Positions 43,532 through 57,743 of a DNA stretch of 64,000 nt are shown one piece after another. A program made the position numbers and the translations under genes. Position 1 is the first letter of the stretch. Each line of letters begins with the position of its first letter. Origin of the DNA: Steroidobacteraceae bacterium. GTDB taxonomy: Bacteria; Pseudomonadota; Gammaproteobacteria; Steroidobacterales; Steroidobacteraceae. The stretch is taken from positions 52,540 to 116,539 of the forward strand of contig JALORP010000004.1 in the NCBI GenBank assembly GCA_025458865.1, written 5' to 3'. Below the pieces are notes generated by a model. The model saw nothing but the letters and a program-made list of their open reading frames with translations. It was not told where the DNA came from and did not search any database.

Positions 43532-44461
43532 ATGAGTGCGACCCGCCTTGCCCCGTCCTGCCCCTGCGTCCTGTACGCCCTGGCGCTGTGCGCGGCCGCG
43601 TGGAGCGTGCCCTCGGGCGCGCAGCAACTCGAGCCGCGCGCCTTCGCGCCCAACCCGACCGGGGTCAGCTTCGTCAGCCTGTCCACTGGCTGGACCGAGG
43701 GCGACGTGCTGGCGGATGCGTCCTCGCCCATCCAGGACTTCGAGATCGAATACAGCGACGTCATCGCGGGGTATGTGCGCAGCTTCGCGATGGGCAGCCG
43801 GCTCGCCAGCGCCTCGTTCATCGTGCCCTACATCACGGGCGAGGCGACGGGGCTGGTCAACGGGGAGCCGGCCCGGGCGCCCCGATCGGGTCCCGGCGAC
43901 CTGCGGATGCGCTTCACCCTGAACCTGCTGCCGGGCTCGGCGCTCGACCCCGCGAGCTTCGCGCGCGCCGCGCCCGACCGCACCCTGGGCTTCAGCGTCA
44001 CGATCGCGGCCCCGACGGGCGAGTATTACGACGACAAGCTGGTGAATATCGGGACGAACCGCTGGGCCGTGAGGCCGGAGTTCGGCGGACTGCGGCAGTT
44101 CGGCCGCTGGACGCTCGACGGCTCGATCGCTGCGTGGTTCTACGAGGACAACGACGACTACCTCGGCGGGTCGCGGCGAAGCCAGGACCCGATCACGGTC
44201 ATTCAGGGCCACGTCAGCTACACCTTCGCGCCGCGGCTGTGGCTCGGCCTGGGCCTCACCTGGTACACGGGCGGCGAGTCGAGCGTCGATGGCGTGGACC
44301 GGGGCGACGAGCAGGACAACACGCGCGCCGGCCTGACGCTGGCGGTGCCAGTGGGCCAGCGCCACTCGGTGAAGCTCGCGTGGAGCACCGGCACCTCGGC
44401 GCGGGCCGGCGGCGATTTCGACAGCCTCAGCCTCGCCTGGCAGTTCTTCTGGTTGGACTGA
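43532..44461 (+). CDS. Outer-membrane beta-barrel of the phenol MetA-pathway transporter-like family
   Basis: A 309-residue protein with a signal peptide (cleavage near PSGAQQ) and alternating-hydrophobicity strands throughout. FSVTIAAPTGEYYDDKLVNI, NRWAVRPEFGGLRQ and LGLGLTWYTGGES match the family often called MetA-pathway-of-phenol-degradation transporter, whose real substrates are unknown. It ends in FFWLD rather than a terminal Phe. The start at ATG 43532 gives a proper signal. It converges with the thiamine-diphosphate enzyme gene, 18 bases away. Confidence 0.82.
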   Translation: MSATRLAPSCPCVLYALALCAAAWSVPSGAQQLEPRAFAPNPTGVSFVSLSTGWTEGDVLADASSPIQDFEIEYSDVIAGYVRSFAMGSRLASASFIVPYITGEATGLVNGEPARAPRSGPGDLRMRFTLNLLPGSALDPASFARAAPDRTLGFSVTIAAPTGEYYDDKLVNIGTNRWAVRPEFGGLRQFGRWTLDGSIAAWFYEDNDDYLGGSRRSQDPITVIQGHVSYTFAPRLWLGLGLTWYTGGESSVDGVDRGDEQDNTRAGLTLAVPVGQRHSVKLAWSTGTSARAGGDFDSLSLAWQFFWLD

Positions 44462-44479
44462 GGCCGTCCGCCATCCGGC

Positions 44480-46216
44480 TCAGCCGGTGACCCGCCGCCA
44501 CATGGCGCGACCGACGAGCCGCGCCTTGGTGGCGAGGTCGAAGCGCGCGAGGTTGGTCCTGATGGTGCCGGTCGTGAAGCGCGTGCGCTTCGAGTAGTCG
44601 ATCCTCACGTCCACCAGCACCGGGCGACCCGCCGCCGCTGCCGCGAGCGCCTTCTCGATGCAGGCGTCGATGGCGGCGTCGTTCTCCATGCGCAGGTACT
44701 CGACCCGGCTCGCCCGCGCGAGGCCCTCGAGGTCGAGCTCCGGGAGCACGGTGCAGGTCTTGCGGTTGTAGGGGGTGGCCTGGGCCTGCGCGATCTGCGC
44801 GAGCTCGCCGTCGGCGAAGATGAACCAGACCACGCCGAGGCCCTGCGCCACGGCGGTCGCCATCTCGAGCCCGGTCATGCGGGCGGCGCCGTCGCCCACG
44901 ATGCCCACCACGACGCGCTCCGGGCGGGCGAGCTTGGCGCCGATGACGCCCGGCACGCAGTAGCCCATGGAGTTGAAGTCGGACGGGGAGTAGTACGTCC
45001 TCGGCGCGCGGAACTCCATCAGCTCCGCGACCAGGAAGGTGTGGTTGCCGTCATCGGCGACGACGATGCCGTCGTCCGGCAGGAAGCGCCGCAGGGCCGT
45101 GAAGAAGCGACCCGGGTTGACCCGGCCCGCAGAGTCGTGGGCGAACCATTCATCTGCGTAGGCGCGCTTGTCCGCCGCGATGCGCCGGGCCACCGCCGCC
45201 GCGCGCGCGGCGGCGCCGCCGACCTCGCCGAGATGACCGAGCAGCGCCTCGAGCGTGGCCCGCGCGTCGCCCTCCAGGGCGACCGCGGTGGGGTAGTTGG
45301 CGCCGAAGACCTGCGGGTTGATGTCCACGTGGATCAGGTTGGCCGGCGGCTCGTAGCCATAGCTGCCGGTCGGGATCTCCGCGAAGCGGGTGCCGACCGC
45401 GAGCAGGCAGTCGCAGCCCTTGAAGGCGTTCTCGGAGGCCGGCACCGACGAGGGGCCGAGCGCGAAGCCCGCGTGCAGCGGGTGGTTGCCGCGGAAAGAC
45501 GACAGGCCCTGCAGGGTCGTGGCGACCGGCGCGCCGAGACGCTCCGCGAGCTGCTCGAGCGCTGCCGGCGAGTCCACCGCGCCCCAGCCGCAGAAGATGC
45601 CCGGCTTGTGCGCGTGACGCAGCAGCGCCGCGGCGCGCTCGAGCTGCGCGCCGCTGGCTCGGCAACCGGCCGGCGCGGGCGGCGCCCAGGCGGCCGGCTC
45701 CTCGCACTCGCCGGGGATGAGCTGCAGCTCCACCGGCAGCTCGACGAACACGGGACCGGGTTCGCCCGAGAGCGCGAGGCGCGCCGCCTCGTGGATCACG
45801 GGCACGACGTCCGCATGGCGCTCGATCCGCCAGGTGCCCTTGGTGATCGGCTTCAGCAGCGCGTGCTGGTCCATGTCGTGCAGCTGGTAGGCGCGGCCCG
45901 TGTCGCGGCGCACGCCGCCGGCGATGACGAGCATCGGGATGCCGTCGAGGAAGGCCTCGCCGATGCCGCTCGCCGCGTGCGTCACGCCCGCCGCGGGCAC
46001 GATGACCAGCGTGCCGAGGCCGGCGCCCGTGCGGCTCACGGCGTCGGCCATGAAGGCGCCGCCGCCCTCGTGGGCGACCAGCACCGGGGTGACGGACTCC
46101 GACTCTGCGAGCTGGTCGTAGAGCTCCGTGTTGTGTACGCCGGGGATGCCGAAGGTGTGGCGTACCCCGATCTGCTCGAGTGCGCGGCGCGCCAGCCAGG
46201 CAGCTGTCTTCTGCAT
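44480..46216 (-). CDS. Thiamine-diphosphate-dependent enzyme (acetolactate synthase-like)
   Basis: A 578-residue protein with the three-domain layout of acetolactate synthase large chains: Pyr domain with catalytic E50 (VAHEGGGAF), central domain (about 190-330), and PP domain with GDG (GIVGDGAARMTGLEMATAVA). In the metal-binding motif the usual Asn-Asn is Ala-Asp (FADGELAQI). The hydrophobic motif is otherwise normal. A basic tail of about 35 residues ends it. It may decarboxylate or ligate a 2-oxo acid, but the substrate cannot be read. AGGAG lies 6 bases before the ATG. It is 22 bases after the beta-barrel gene, possibly cotranscribed. Confidence 0.85.
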   Translation of the reverse strand: MQKTAAWLARRALEQIGVRHTFGIPGVHNTELYDQLAESESVTPVLVAHEGGGAFMADAVSRTGAGLGTLVIVPAAGVTHAASGIGEAFLDGIPMLVIAGGVRRDTGRAYQLHDMDQHALLKPITKGTWRIERHADVVPVIHEAARLALSGEPGPVFVELPVELQLIPGECEEPAAWAPPAPAGCRASGAQLERAAALLRHAHKPGIFCGWGAVDSPAALEQLAERLGAPVATTLQGLSSFRGNHPLHAGFALGPSSVPASENAFKGCDCLLAVGTRFAEIPTGSYGYEPPANLIHVDINPQVFGANYPTAVALEGDARATLEALLGHLGEVGGAAARAAAVARRIAADKRAYADEWFAHDSAGRVNPGRFFTALRRFLPDDGIVVADDGNHTFLVAELMEFRAPRTYYSPSDFNSMGYCVPGVIGAKLARPERVVVGIVGDGAARMTGLEMATAVAQGLGVVWFIFADGELAQIAQAQATPYNRKTCTVLPELDLEGLARASRVEYLRMENDAAIDACIEKALAAAAAGRPVLVDVRIDYSKRTRFTTGTIRTNLARFDLATKARLVGRAMWRRVTG

Positions 46217-46238
46217 CGCGATCTCCTCTCGCCGCCGC

Positions 46239-46973
46239 TCAGAACGTGAAGACGACGCCGAGGGCCGGGCCGGAGATGCTCATGTCGTACTTGAAGAAGC
46301 CGGCGCCCGAGCCATCCTCGTAATCCATGTCCACGTAGCGATAGGCGGCCAGCACGCCGACGCGAGGCGACGCCTGCCAGCGCACCGCCGCGGCGGCCTG
46401 CCAGGCGAAGTCCGAGCCGATCCCGAATCCGCCGATGTCGCCGCGCAGGGCCAGCGACCACTGGTCGTTGAAGGGAATCGTGTAGCGGGCGCCGACGATC
46501 GGGTCCACCCAGCTCTCGCTGCCACTCGCCGCGCCGAGGTCACCCTGCGGGGTCCTGGCCTGCACGTCGACGCTGAGGTCCACGTATCGCAGTCCGCCGA
46601 AGAGCACGAACTGCTCGGTCAACGCCCAGCCGGCCGTGCCCTCGAGGGCCGTCTGGTCCATGTCGATGTCGGCTGTCACGAGCCCGCCGGGGCCCCTGAC
46701 CGTTTCTCCGAGTCCCATGTAGACGACGTCCATCGTCAGCGAGAGCGGCCCCTTCGACGCGCGATACGTGCCGAGGAAGGCCATCTCCAGATTGTCGAGG
46801 ATGTCGCTGAAGCCCACGTCCACGGAGGCTTCCACGGGGCCCACGCCGGCCGTGCCGTCCATGCCCGTCGCCCAGAGGTAGGGCGCAAACTCGTGCTGCC
46901 ACTCGTCCGCCTGGGCCGTCGCACCGGTGAGGATGGCGGCGGCCACCAGGCAGGCCCGGATCAGGTGTTTCAT
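46239..46973 (-). CDS. Outer-membrane beta-barrel protein
   Basis: A 244-residue secreted protein. It has a signal peptide (cleavage near AQADE), then strands with a WQHEFAPYLWATGMDGTAGV opening typical of a family of small porin-like barrels. It ends in GPALGVVFTF, a terminal Phe expected of barrels recognised by BamA. The start ATG 46973 gives the signal. The next gene downstream is the thiamine-diphosphate enzyme, 22 bases away. Function unknown. Confidence 0.82.
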   Translation of the reverse strand: MKHLIRACLVAAAILTGATAQADEWQHEFAPYLWATGMDGTAGVGPVEASVDVGFSDILDNLEMAFLGTYRASKGPLSLTMDVVYMGLGETVRGPGGLVTADIDMDQTALEGTAGWALTEQFVLFGGLRYVDLSVDVQARTPQGDLGAASGSESWVDPIVGARYTIPFNDQWSLALRGDIGGFGIGSDFAWQAAAAVRWQASPRVGVLAAYRYVDMDYEDGSGAGFFKYDMSISGPALGVVFTF

Positions 46974-47135
46974 GCTCGAAGATGCTCCGTTCCAATTCCG
47001 CGTGGCTGGCGCCGGGTGGCGGCAGGTGGGACAGCGAAACCTTGGACCCACGGGGAGGCGGGCTCGAGGTCAGCCAAGGGCGTGATTGTCGGTGGGCCGC
47101 CGTCCGCCGGTCAGTCGGTACAAGCCGCAGGCGCT

Positions 47136-48209
47136 TCAGCCCGCGGGCACGGTGATCACGGGCGCGGTCTGGCCGCCGCCCGTTTCCGTGAGCGTGAACA
47201 GGAACATCAGGAACGTGAAGACGCCCTTGGACTGGAAGTCGCGATCGTCTATCCAGAACCAGTGGTCGCGGTACTTGACGGCGATGAACGCGTCGGCAGG
47301 CGCCTCCTTGCTGCTGTGCACCCGGATGAGGCGATCGATACCGGTCGCGGCGGCGCCCACGTCGTCGAAGCCGCGACCCGCGCGGTTCTCGGCGACATGG
47401 GAGGCGGGCACTTCGATGTACGAGGACATGTCGAGCAGGATCTCGAGCATGGATCGCGTCAGCAGGGCGATCTCCTGGTCGTCGGCGGGACGGATTCCGT
47501 AGGTCACGGAAAGGTCCTCGTTCTCCGGTGCGAGGCCGAGCAGCCGGCGCGCCTCGGCCACATCTGCGGCGAGCTGGCCCGAGGGGCCCGGGTGGAGGGA
47601 GAGCAGCGTGCCGCTCCCGTCCTTTTCGCGGACGAGCCGCATGCCCAGGCCGCCGGCGCGCTGGATCCGCTCGACGGCATCGAGCAGCTGCACGAAGCCC
47701 GGATCCACCGGTTGGCTCACGGCGCCGCGCTGGCTGTAGTTGCGCAGGCCGTTGACGGAGTGGACGCAGCAGCGCAGCAGGAGCCGCGGCGACCAGCCCG
47801 CCTGGATCAGCGACAGCAGGGCGGTCGGCGGGATCGGGGTCATGAGGCTCTTGGCGAACTTGTCGCCGGTCAGCGGGTTGTAGGTGATCGTCGGCCGGTC
47901 CGTGAAGGCGCCGCGGGCACCGACGCTCGCCGAATCGTTCTCCAGCGCTGCGCCGGGCAGGGAGACGGTCCCGGTGGCCGTGACGCTCGTTTCGAAGGTG
48001 TAGGAGCTGATCGCCGAGGTGATGTCGAGGAAGACCGGGACGTCCGAGTACCGGGTCTTGACCAGGTTGATCAGCATCTGGTGCTTCCAGGACTCCGAGA
48101 TGCCCTCGATGTAGTCCGAGCGGTCCCGCGGGATGGTCTGCGGGCCTACGGCGGAGCAGCCGGTGGCGAGCACGGCGGCGGCGATCAGGCAGGCCAGGTG
48201 CGCGCGCAT
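47136..48209 (-). CDS. Lipoprotein of unknown function
   Basis: A 357-residue lipoprotein with lipobox LATGC (C18). NLVKTRYSDVPVFLDITSAI, DRPTITYNPLTGDKFAKSLM and PIPPTALLSLIQAGW are blocks I associate with a recurring but uncharacterised lipoprotein family in proteobacteria. The C-terminal part (YRDHWFWIDDRDFQSKGVFT) is also conserved-looking. It is upstream of the barrel gene on the same strand but 162 bases away, so cotranscription is uncertain. Confidence 0.78.
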   Translation of the reverse strand: MRAHLACLIAAAVLATGCSAVGPQTIPRDRSDYIEGISESWKHQMLINLVKTRYSDVPVFLDITSAISSYTFETSVTATGTVSLPGAALENDSASVGARGAFTDRPTITYNPLTGDKFAKSLMTPIPPTALLSLIQAGWSPRLLLRCCVHSVNGLRNYSQRGAVSQPVDPGFVQLLDAVERIQRAGGLGMRLVREKDGSGTLLSLHPGPSGQLAADVAEARRLLGLAPENEDLSVTYGIRPADDQEIALLTRSMLEILLDMSSYIEVPASHVAENRAGRGFDDVGAAATGIDRLIRVHSSKEAPADAFIAVKYRDHWFWIDDRDFQSKGVFTFLMFLFTLTETGGGQTAPVITVPAG

Positions 48210-48387
48210 GGGTGACTCCCCGCAGGCTCGGTCCGTGGGTCGATGCTGGATTTTCGATCCGCCGCGCGGCCGGATCACGTGGGATTTGCCGCAGGCTTCC
48301 GGCCCGGTGAGGGTGGCCGGGCGATTCGCGGCCGGGCCGGGGTCCCTGCGCGTGGCCAGCGGGTGGTCGAAAGGTCCCGGAAATGAA

Positions 48388-48417
48388 ATGGGCGGGCCCG
48401 TTGCCGGGCCCGCCCAT
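48388..48417 (-). terminator. Intrinsic terminator of the RRM-protein gene
   Basis: On the minus strand a perfect 12-base stem (ATGGGCGGGCCC with its complement) and 6-base loop are followed by TTTCATTTCC. It lies 28 bases after the RRM gene stop. This is the clearest intrinsic terminator in the window. Confidence 0.75.
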
Positions 48418-48445
48418 GTGCTCGCCTGGGGTCGGCGGCTTGCGC

Positions 48446-48733
48446 TTACCAGCGCGCGGCGCCACCGCCGTTGCTGCGACGCGGGGCGTCGCTGCGGGCC
48501 TGCGCCTCGTTCACCTTCAGGGCGCGGCCGCCCATCTGGTAACCGTTCAGCTTCTCAATCGCCTGGCTGGCGTCCGAGTTCGACATCTCGATGAAGCCGA
48601 AGCCGCGGGGACGGCCCGTCTCGCGATCGTTGATGAGCGCCAGCGACTCGATGGTGCCGTGCTGCTCGAACAGCGAACGGATCTCGGACTCAGAGGCGGA
48701 GAAGGGCAGGTTGCCCACGAAAATCTTGGTCAT
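48446..48733 (-). CDS. RRM-domain RNA-binding protein
   Basis: A 95-residue single RRM protein with a short Arg/Gly/Ser tail. RNP2 is KIFVGNLPF and RNP1 is RPRGFGFIEM. Such proteins are common in proteobacteria and cyanobacteria, where some are cold-induced; role here unknown. ATG 48733 is used; a GTG at 48745 would add four residues. A terminator follows. Some 250 bases separate it from the divergent EamA gene, including a possible long leader, but I see no defined element there. Confidence 0.92.
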   Translation of the reverse strand: MTKIFVGNLPFSASESEIRSLFEQHGTIESLALINDRETGRPRGFGFIEMSNSDASQAIEKLNGYQMGGRALKVNEAQARSDAPRRSNGGGAARW

Positions 48734-48981
48734 TTGCGAATACACTCACTACATGAAGAACAATCATCAGCCGCACCACTCGCTGCCCGCCGCGCGGATG
48801 CGCAAGCGGACAGGCACGCGGCACGGCTGCCACGTGGATCGGAATCTGAGCGGTGGGGCGTAGCGGCCGGTGAGGCGCAGATGAGCGCAGGGGCCGGGAA
48901 CGGACAGCGGACAGGTTTCGAACCGGAACGCAGCATACCGCATCCGCAACCCGCGCGCTGGACTATCGTTCTTTGAGAGAC

Positions 48982-49884
48982 ATGGATCACGCAGACGGTC
49001 CGCGGGACTCGCACGCGGGCGTGTACGTCCGCCTCGCGCTGGTGCCCGTCATCTGGGGCGGTACCTTCGTCGCGGGCAAGCTGCTGGCGCTCGAGCTGCC
49101 GGCGAGCGTCGGCGCGCTCATGCGCTTCATCGTCGCGAGCGTTGCCCTGCTCGCCACCTGCCTCCTGGTGGAGCGACGGCTCCAATGGCCCACCCGCCGG
49201 CAGTTCCTGGCGATGCTCGGCCTCGGCGCCACCGGCGTGCTGGCCTACAACCTGCTGTTCCTCGGTGCGCTCGCGCTGCTGCCGGCGAGCCGCACGTCGC
49301 TGATCGTGGCCCTGAACCCGGCGATCACCATCGCTGCGGCGGCGATGGTCTTCGGCGAGCGCCTGAGCGCGCGGCGCTGGCTCGGCGTCGGCGTGGCGCT
49401 CGCGGGCGTGTGGATCGTCGTGACGCGCGGCGAACCCGGCGCGCTCTTCACCGGAGCCGTCGGCGCCGGCGAACTGATGATGTTCGCCGCGATCTGCGCC
49501 TGGGCGGCCTACACCCTGATCGGCCGCGGCATGCTGGCGGGCATCTCGCCGCTGGCGGCGACGACGTGGTCGACGCTCCTCGGCACGGCGATGCTCGCCT
49601 CGGTCGCGGCGCCGAAGCTCGGCGCCGTCGAGTGGCTGGCCATCTCGCCGGCGGCGGCGCTGTCGGTGCTGTACCTCGGCCTGCTGGGCACGGCGGTCGC
49701 CTTCGTCTGGTACCTGCGCGCGGTGCAGGTGCTGGGTCCCGCGCGCACGGTGATCTTCAACAACCTCGTGCCGGTCTTCGGCGCGACCTTCGGCGTGCTG
49801 CTGCTCGGCGAGCCGCTGAGCGCGAGCATGCTGGTCGGCGGCGCCGTCGCCGTCGCCGGCGTCATGCTGGTCACGCGCGGCTGA
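48982..49884 (+). CDS. EamA/DMT-family transporter
   Basis: A 300-residue drug/metabolite exporter of the inner membrane with ten helices in two EamA repeats ([35 protein letters not shown]). Substrate unknown. ATG 48982 is used; a TTG at 48973 is possible. It lies upstream of gltB on the same strand but gltB has its own promoter. Confidence 0.9.
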   Translation: MDHADGPRDSHAGVYVRLALVPVIWGGTFVAGKLLALELPASVGALMRFIVASVALLATCLLVERRLQWPTRRQFLAMLGLGATGVLAYNLLFLGALALLPASRTSLIVALNPAITIAAAAMVFGERLSARRWLGVGVALAGVWIVVTRGEPGALFTGAVGAGELMMFAAICAWAAYTLIGRGMLAGISPLAATTWSTLLGTAMLASVAAPKLGAVEWLAISPAAALSVLYLGLLGTAVAFVWYLRAVQVLGPARTVIFNNLVPVFGATFGVLLLGEPLSASMLVGGAVAVAGVMLVTRG

Positions 49885-49953
49885 GTCCTGGCGAGGCTTC
49901 CTCGAGGGTGCTGGGCCGGAGGCTGCCCGGGTTGCCGTGATCCTCAGTGATAT

Positions 49954-49987
49954 TGCTGCGCCGCAGCATAGATGCTGCGGCGCAGCA
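49954..49987. promoter_or_regulatory. Perfect 15-base palindrome adjoining the gltB promoter
   Basis: Arms TGCTGCGCCGCAGCA (49954-49968) and its complement (49973-49987) with a 4-base TAGA centre. Each arm is itself nearly palindromic, so the site contains four TGCTGCG-type half sites. It ends immediately before the -35 element. It could be an operator for a regulator of glutamate synthase or a terminator of the upstream EamA gene; there is no T-run, so I favour an operator. Confidence 0.65.
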
Positions 49988-50015
49988 TTGACTCGCCCGG
50001 AACCGGCGCTATGCT
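49988..50015 (+). promoter_or_regulatory. Sigma-70 promoter of gltBD
   Basis: TTGACT (49988-49993) and TATGCT (50010-50015) with a 16-base spacer, the best sigma-70 match noticed in the window. The gltB start is 27 bases downstream of the -10 element, giving a leader of about 20 bases with GGAG at 50030-50033. Confidence 0.75.
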
Positions 50016-50041
50016 GCGTGGGCCTTTCTGGAGCCCATCCC

Positions 50042-55940
<5,899 letters not shown>

Positions 55941-55951
55941 GGCAAAGGTGA

Positions 55952-56030
55952 GGGGACATCCCCTTCTTCCTTTCCCGCACATCGGCTACATCCCTGCCTC
56001 GGAGCAGGAAAGGAAGAAGGGAATGTCCCC
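55952..56030. repeat. Long inverted repeat after gltD (REP-like)
   Basis: A 24-base arm at 55952-55975 (opening GGGGACATCCCC) pairs with 56007-56030 at 23 of 24 positions, around a 31-base centre. The GGGGAC...TCCC theme recurs at 56147 and 56875. In RNA it would form a strong stem; the right arm contains the ribosome site and start codon of the 38-residue reading frame at 56023. It may act as the gltBD transcript end, as a REP-type repeat, or as a translational switch. Confidence 0.7.
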
Positions 56031-56139
56031 GTTCCCGGACCTGAGCATCGCGGTCTACGCGATCTACGTGATCCTCGTGGCGATCCCGCTGGTGGTGCTG
56101 CCGGCGCTGTGGTTGCGCGAGCGCCGGCGCCGCAAGTAG
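56023..56139 (+). CDS. Possible 38-residue single-pass membrane protein
   Basis: A short frame with one strong hydrophobic helix (IYVILVAIPLVVLPALWL) and a basic tail RERRRRK, which would orient the C-terminus to the cytoplasm. GGAAGAAGGG precedes ATG 56023. The start and ribosome site lie in the right arm of the inverted repeat, so folding could hide them. I recognise no family. The helix and tail make chance less likely, but the frame is unproven. Confidence 0.45.
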   Translation: MSPFPDLSIAVYAIYVILVAIPLVVLPALWLRERRRRK

Positions 56140-56146
56140 CCGACAG

Positions 56147-56165
56147 GCGAGGGGACGGTCCCTTC
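56147..56165 (+). repeat. REP-like repeat, copy b
   Basis: GCGAGGGGACGGTCCCTTC. It is matched in inverted orientation by copy c at 56875-56895, and the GGGGAC core also occurs in the inverted repeat at 55952. Copies b and c bracket the glycine-zipper gene. Confidence 0.6.
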
Positions 56166-56167
56166 GG

Positions 56168-56752
56168 TCAGCGCCTGGCCAGCTGCCACTGCCCGTCGGC
56201 GACCCGGCAAGCGGCGCTGCGCCTGGCGGTCTTCTTGCCGCGGTAGTCCTGCTCGATCGTGAAGTTGCGGCAGGTGTAGCCGCCCTGCTTGAAGCCGTCG
56301 TGGACGGTCATGGTGTAGCCGAGGCCGGGCTGCGCGCCGGCCCAGTAGATCGGCTGGCCCATCTGGCCGATCTCGAGCGCGTGACCCATGCAGGCATAGT
56401 CCGAGTCGTTCATGTCGCGGCCTATCTCGCGGCCGATGATCGCGCCGATCGTCGCGCCGGCCAGGATGGCAACCAGGTCGTTTCCGCCGTCGTGAACGGC
56501 TGCGCCGATCGCGCCGCCGATCACGGCTCCGACCACCGTGCCGACCTCGTCCCGGTTGCAGCGGCCGCCCGAGATGCCGTAGTCGCGGTTCCAGTGGTAG
56601 CCGGTGTAGCCGGTGTATCGCTCCGCCTGCTTGGCGCGGTAGCCGTGGGCGGGCGCCCAGGGCGGCGGCGCGGCGAAGGCGTCCGGACCGGCGAGCAGCA
56701 GGCCCAGTGCGGCGGCGGCCAGGAAACGGGAGCGCCTGAAAGCTGTCGTCAT
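56168..56752 (-). CDS. Glycine-zipper 2TM-domain envelope protein
   Basis: A 194-residue secreted protein. Signal peptide to about residue 27 (cleavage near AFAAPP). A 60-residue glycine-zipper region (VGTVVGAVIGGAIGAAV, then LAGATIGAIIGREIG) forms a membrane-inserting hairpin. The C-terminal part (CMGHALEIGQMGQPIYW; CRNFTIEQDYRGK) resembles the RT0821/Lpp0805 type surface-protein extension. Function unknown; such proteins are often outer-membrane lipoprotein-like or stress-related. It is bracketed by inverted REP-like repeats. Confidence 0.85.
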   Translation of the reverse strand: MTTAFRRSRFLAAAALGLLLAGPDAFAAPPPWAPAHGYRAKQAERYTGYTGYHWNRDYGISGGRCNRDEVGTVVGAVIGGAIGAAVHDGGNDLVAILAGATIGAIIGREIGRDMNDSDYACMGHALEIGQMGQPIYWAGAQPGLGYTMTVHDGFKQGGYTCRNFTIEQDYRGKKTARRSAACRVADGQWQLARR

Positions 56753-56874
56753 GGCGGTGACCTCGTCTGGGCCGCGACACGTCGCGGCGTCGGGCGAAGG
56801 ATGGCCGGAAACGCCTGAACCGCGCCTGAAGCGCCGTCCGGAAATGGGGGCAGCGTCACGAAAGCGGGAGAAGT

Positions 56875-56895
56875 GAAGGGACCGTCCCCCCTCGC
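56875..56895 (-). repeat. REP-like repeat, copy c
   Basis: An inverted copy of the 56147-56165 repeat with two extra C residues (opens GAAGGGACCGTCCCC). It lies between the glycine-zipper gene start and the next minus-strand gene. Confidence 0.6.
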
Positions 56896-56902
56896 TTTTC
56901 CG

Positions 56903-57634
56903 TCAGCGGCGGAGCTCCATCAGCTCGTAGTGGGTCTGCATGTAGCCGGCGACGCCGCCCTTGAGGAACAGGAACTCGCCGTCGGCCGTGCACCAGATGT
57001 CGTAGGGCGGGTGCTCCTGCGGCAGGCCGGGCGCGGAGACGAACTGGAAGTGGAAGGCGTCGAAGCGACCGGCACCGACTTCGATGGCTTCCTCGCCGAC
57101 GTACTTCACGTGCAGGCCGATGGAGAAGAGCATCGGCCCCGTGGCGCCGCGGTGGTCCGGCGAGGACAGGAGCATCTGCTCGAGGCTCTGGATCTCCCCC
57201 GGCCGGCCACGGTCGAACAGCCGCAGGTGCCAGGCGTCGCAGGCGATGGCGTGGTTCTGGAAGGTCTTCAGCGGCTTCTGCAGGTCCATGCGCTGCGAGA
57301 CGCGGCCCTCGAGCGCGGTCCAGCTCTCGCACTCGGCATAGTGGGGGTGGAAGCGAAACCAGCCGGAGCCCATGAAGCGGTCGCCGACGGACAGCCGCAC
57401 GTAGCAGTCGGTCGGGCGCCACTCGGCGTCGAGCGAATACACGATGTCGCGCATCACGGCCGGCCGGTCGTCGATCTCGCAGTGCGCGCTGCAGCTGCGG
57501 CTGCCATCTGCGTGCATGCTGATGATGAAGTACTCCCGCCCGCGTTCCTGGCCCATGCGCTCGGGCTTGCGGCTGGTGTAGAGGATGGTTCCGCGGGCGT
57601 TCTGGTGGTCGAGCTGGAGCAGGCTGGCCGACAT
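56903..57634 (-). CDS. Conserved-looking protein of unknown function
   Basis: A 243-residue soluble-looking protein with no signal peptide and no membrane helix. The sequence is strand-rich and full of aromatics (YFIISMHADGSRSCSAH, DRFMGSGWFRFHPHY, PPYDIWCTADGEFLFLKGG), which suggests a beta-barrel-like or lipocalin-like fold; that is a guess. GGGAGGT lies just before ATG 57634. It stands alone, divergent from the membrane-protein gene at 57744. I do not recognise a family. Confidence 0.75.
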   Translation of the reverse strand: MSASLLQLDHQNARGTILYTSRKPERMGQERGREYFIISMHADGSRSCSAHCEIDDRPAVMRDIVYSLDAEWRPTDCYVRLSVGDRFMGSGWFRFHPHYAECESWTALEGRVSQRMDLQKPLKTFQNHAIACDAWHLRLFDRGRPGEIQSLEQMLLSSPDHRGATGPMLFSIGLHVKYVGEEAIEVGAGRFDAFHFQFVSAPGLPQEHPPYDIWCTADGEFLFLKGGVAGYMQTHYELMELRR

Positions 57635-57743
57635 GGTGACCTCCCTTCGCGTGGGCGCGAGATTAGCCGATCGGCTGCTATCATGCGCCCGTAGACGCCC
57701 AGGATCCGGGTGCGCCCCGGCAACCGGCAGGAGGGGAAGCGGG

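Noticed and set aside
55952..56895. CRISPR-like array from the repeated GGGGAC motifs
   Set aside because: Only three copies, in mixed orientation and with irregular gaps containing a gene; no regular spacers and no cas genes.
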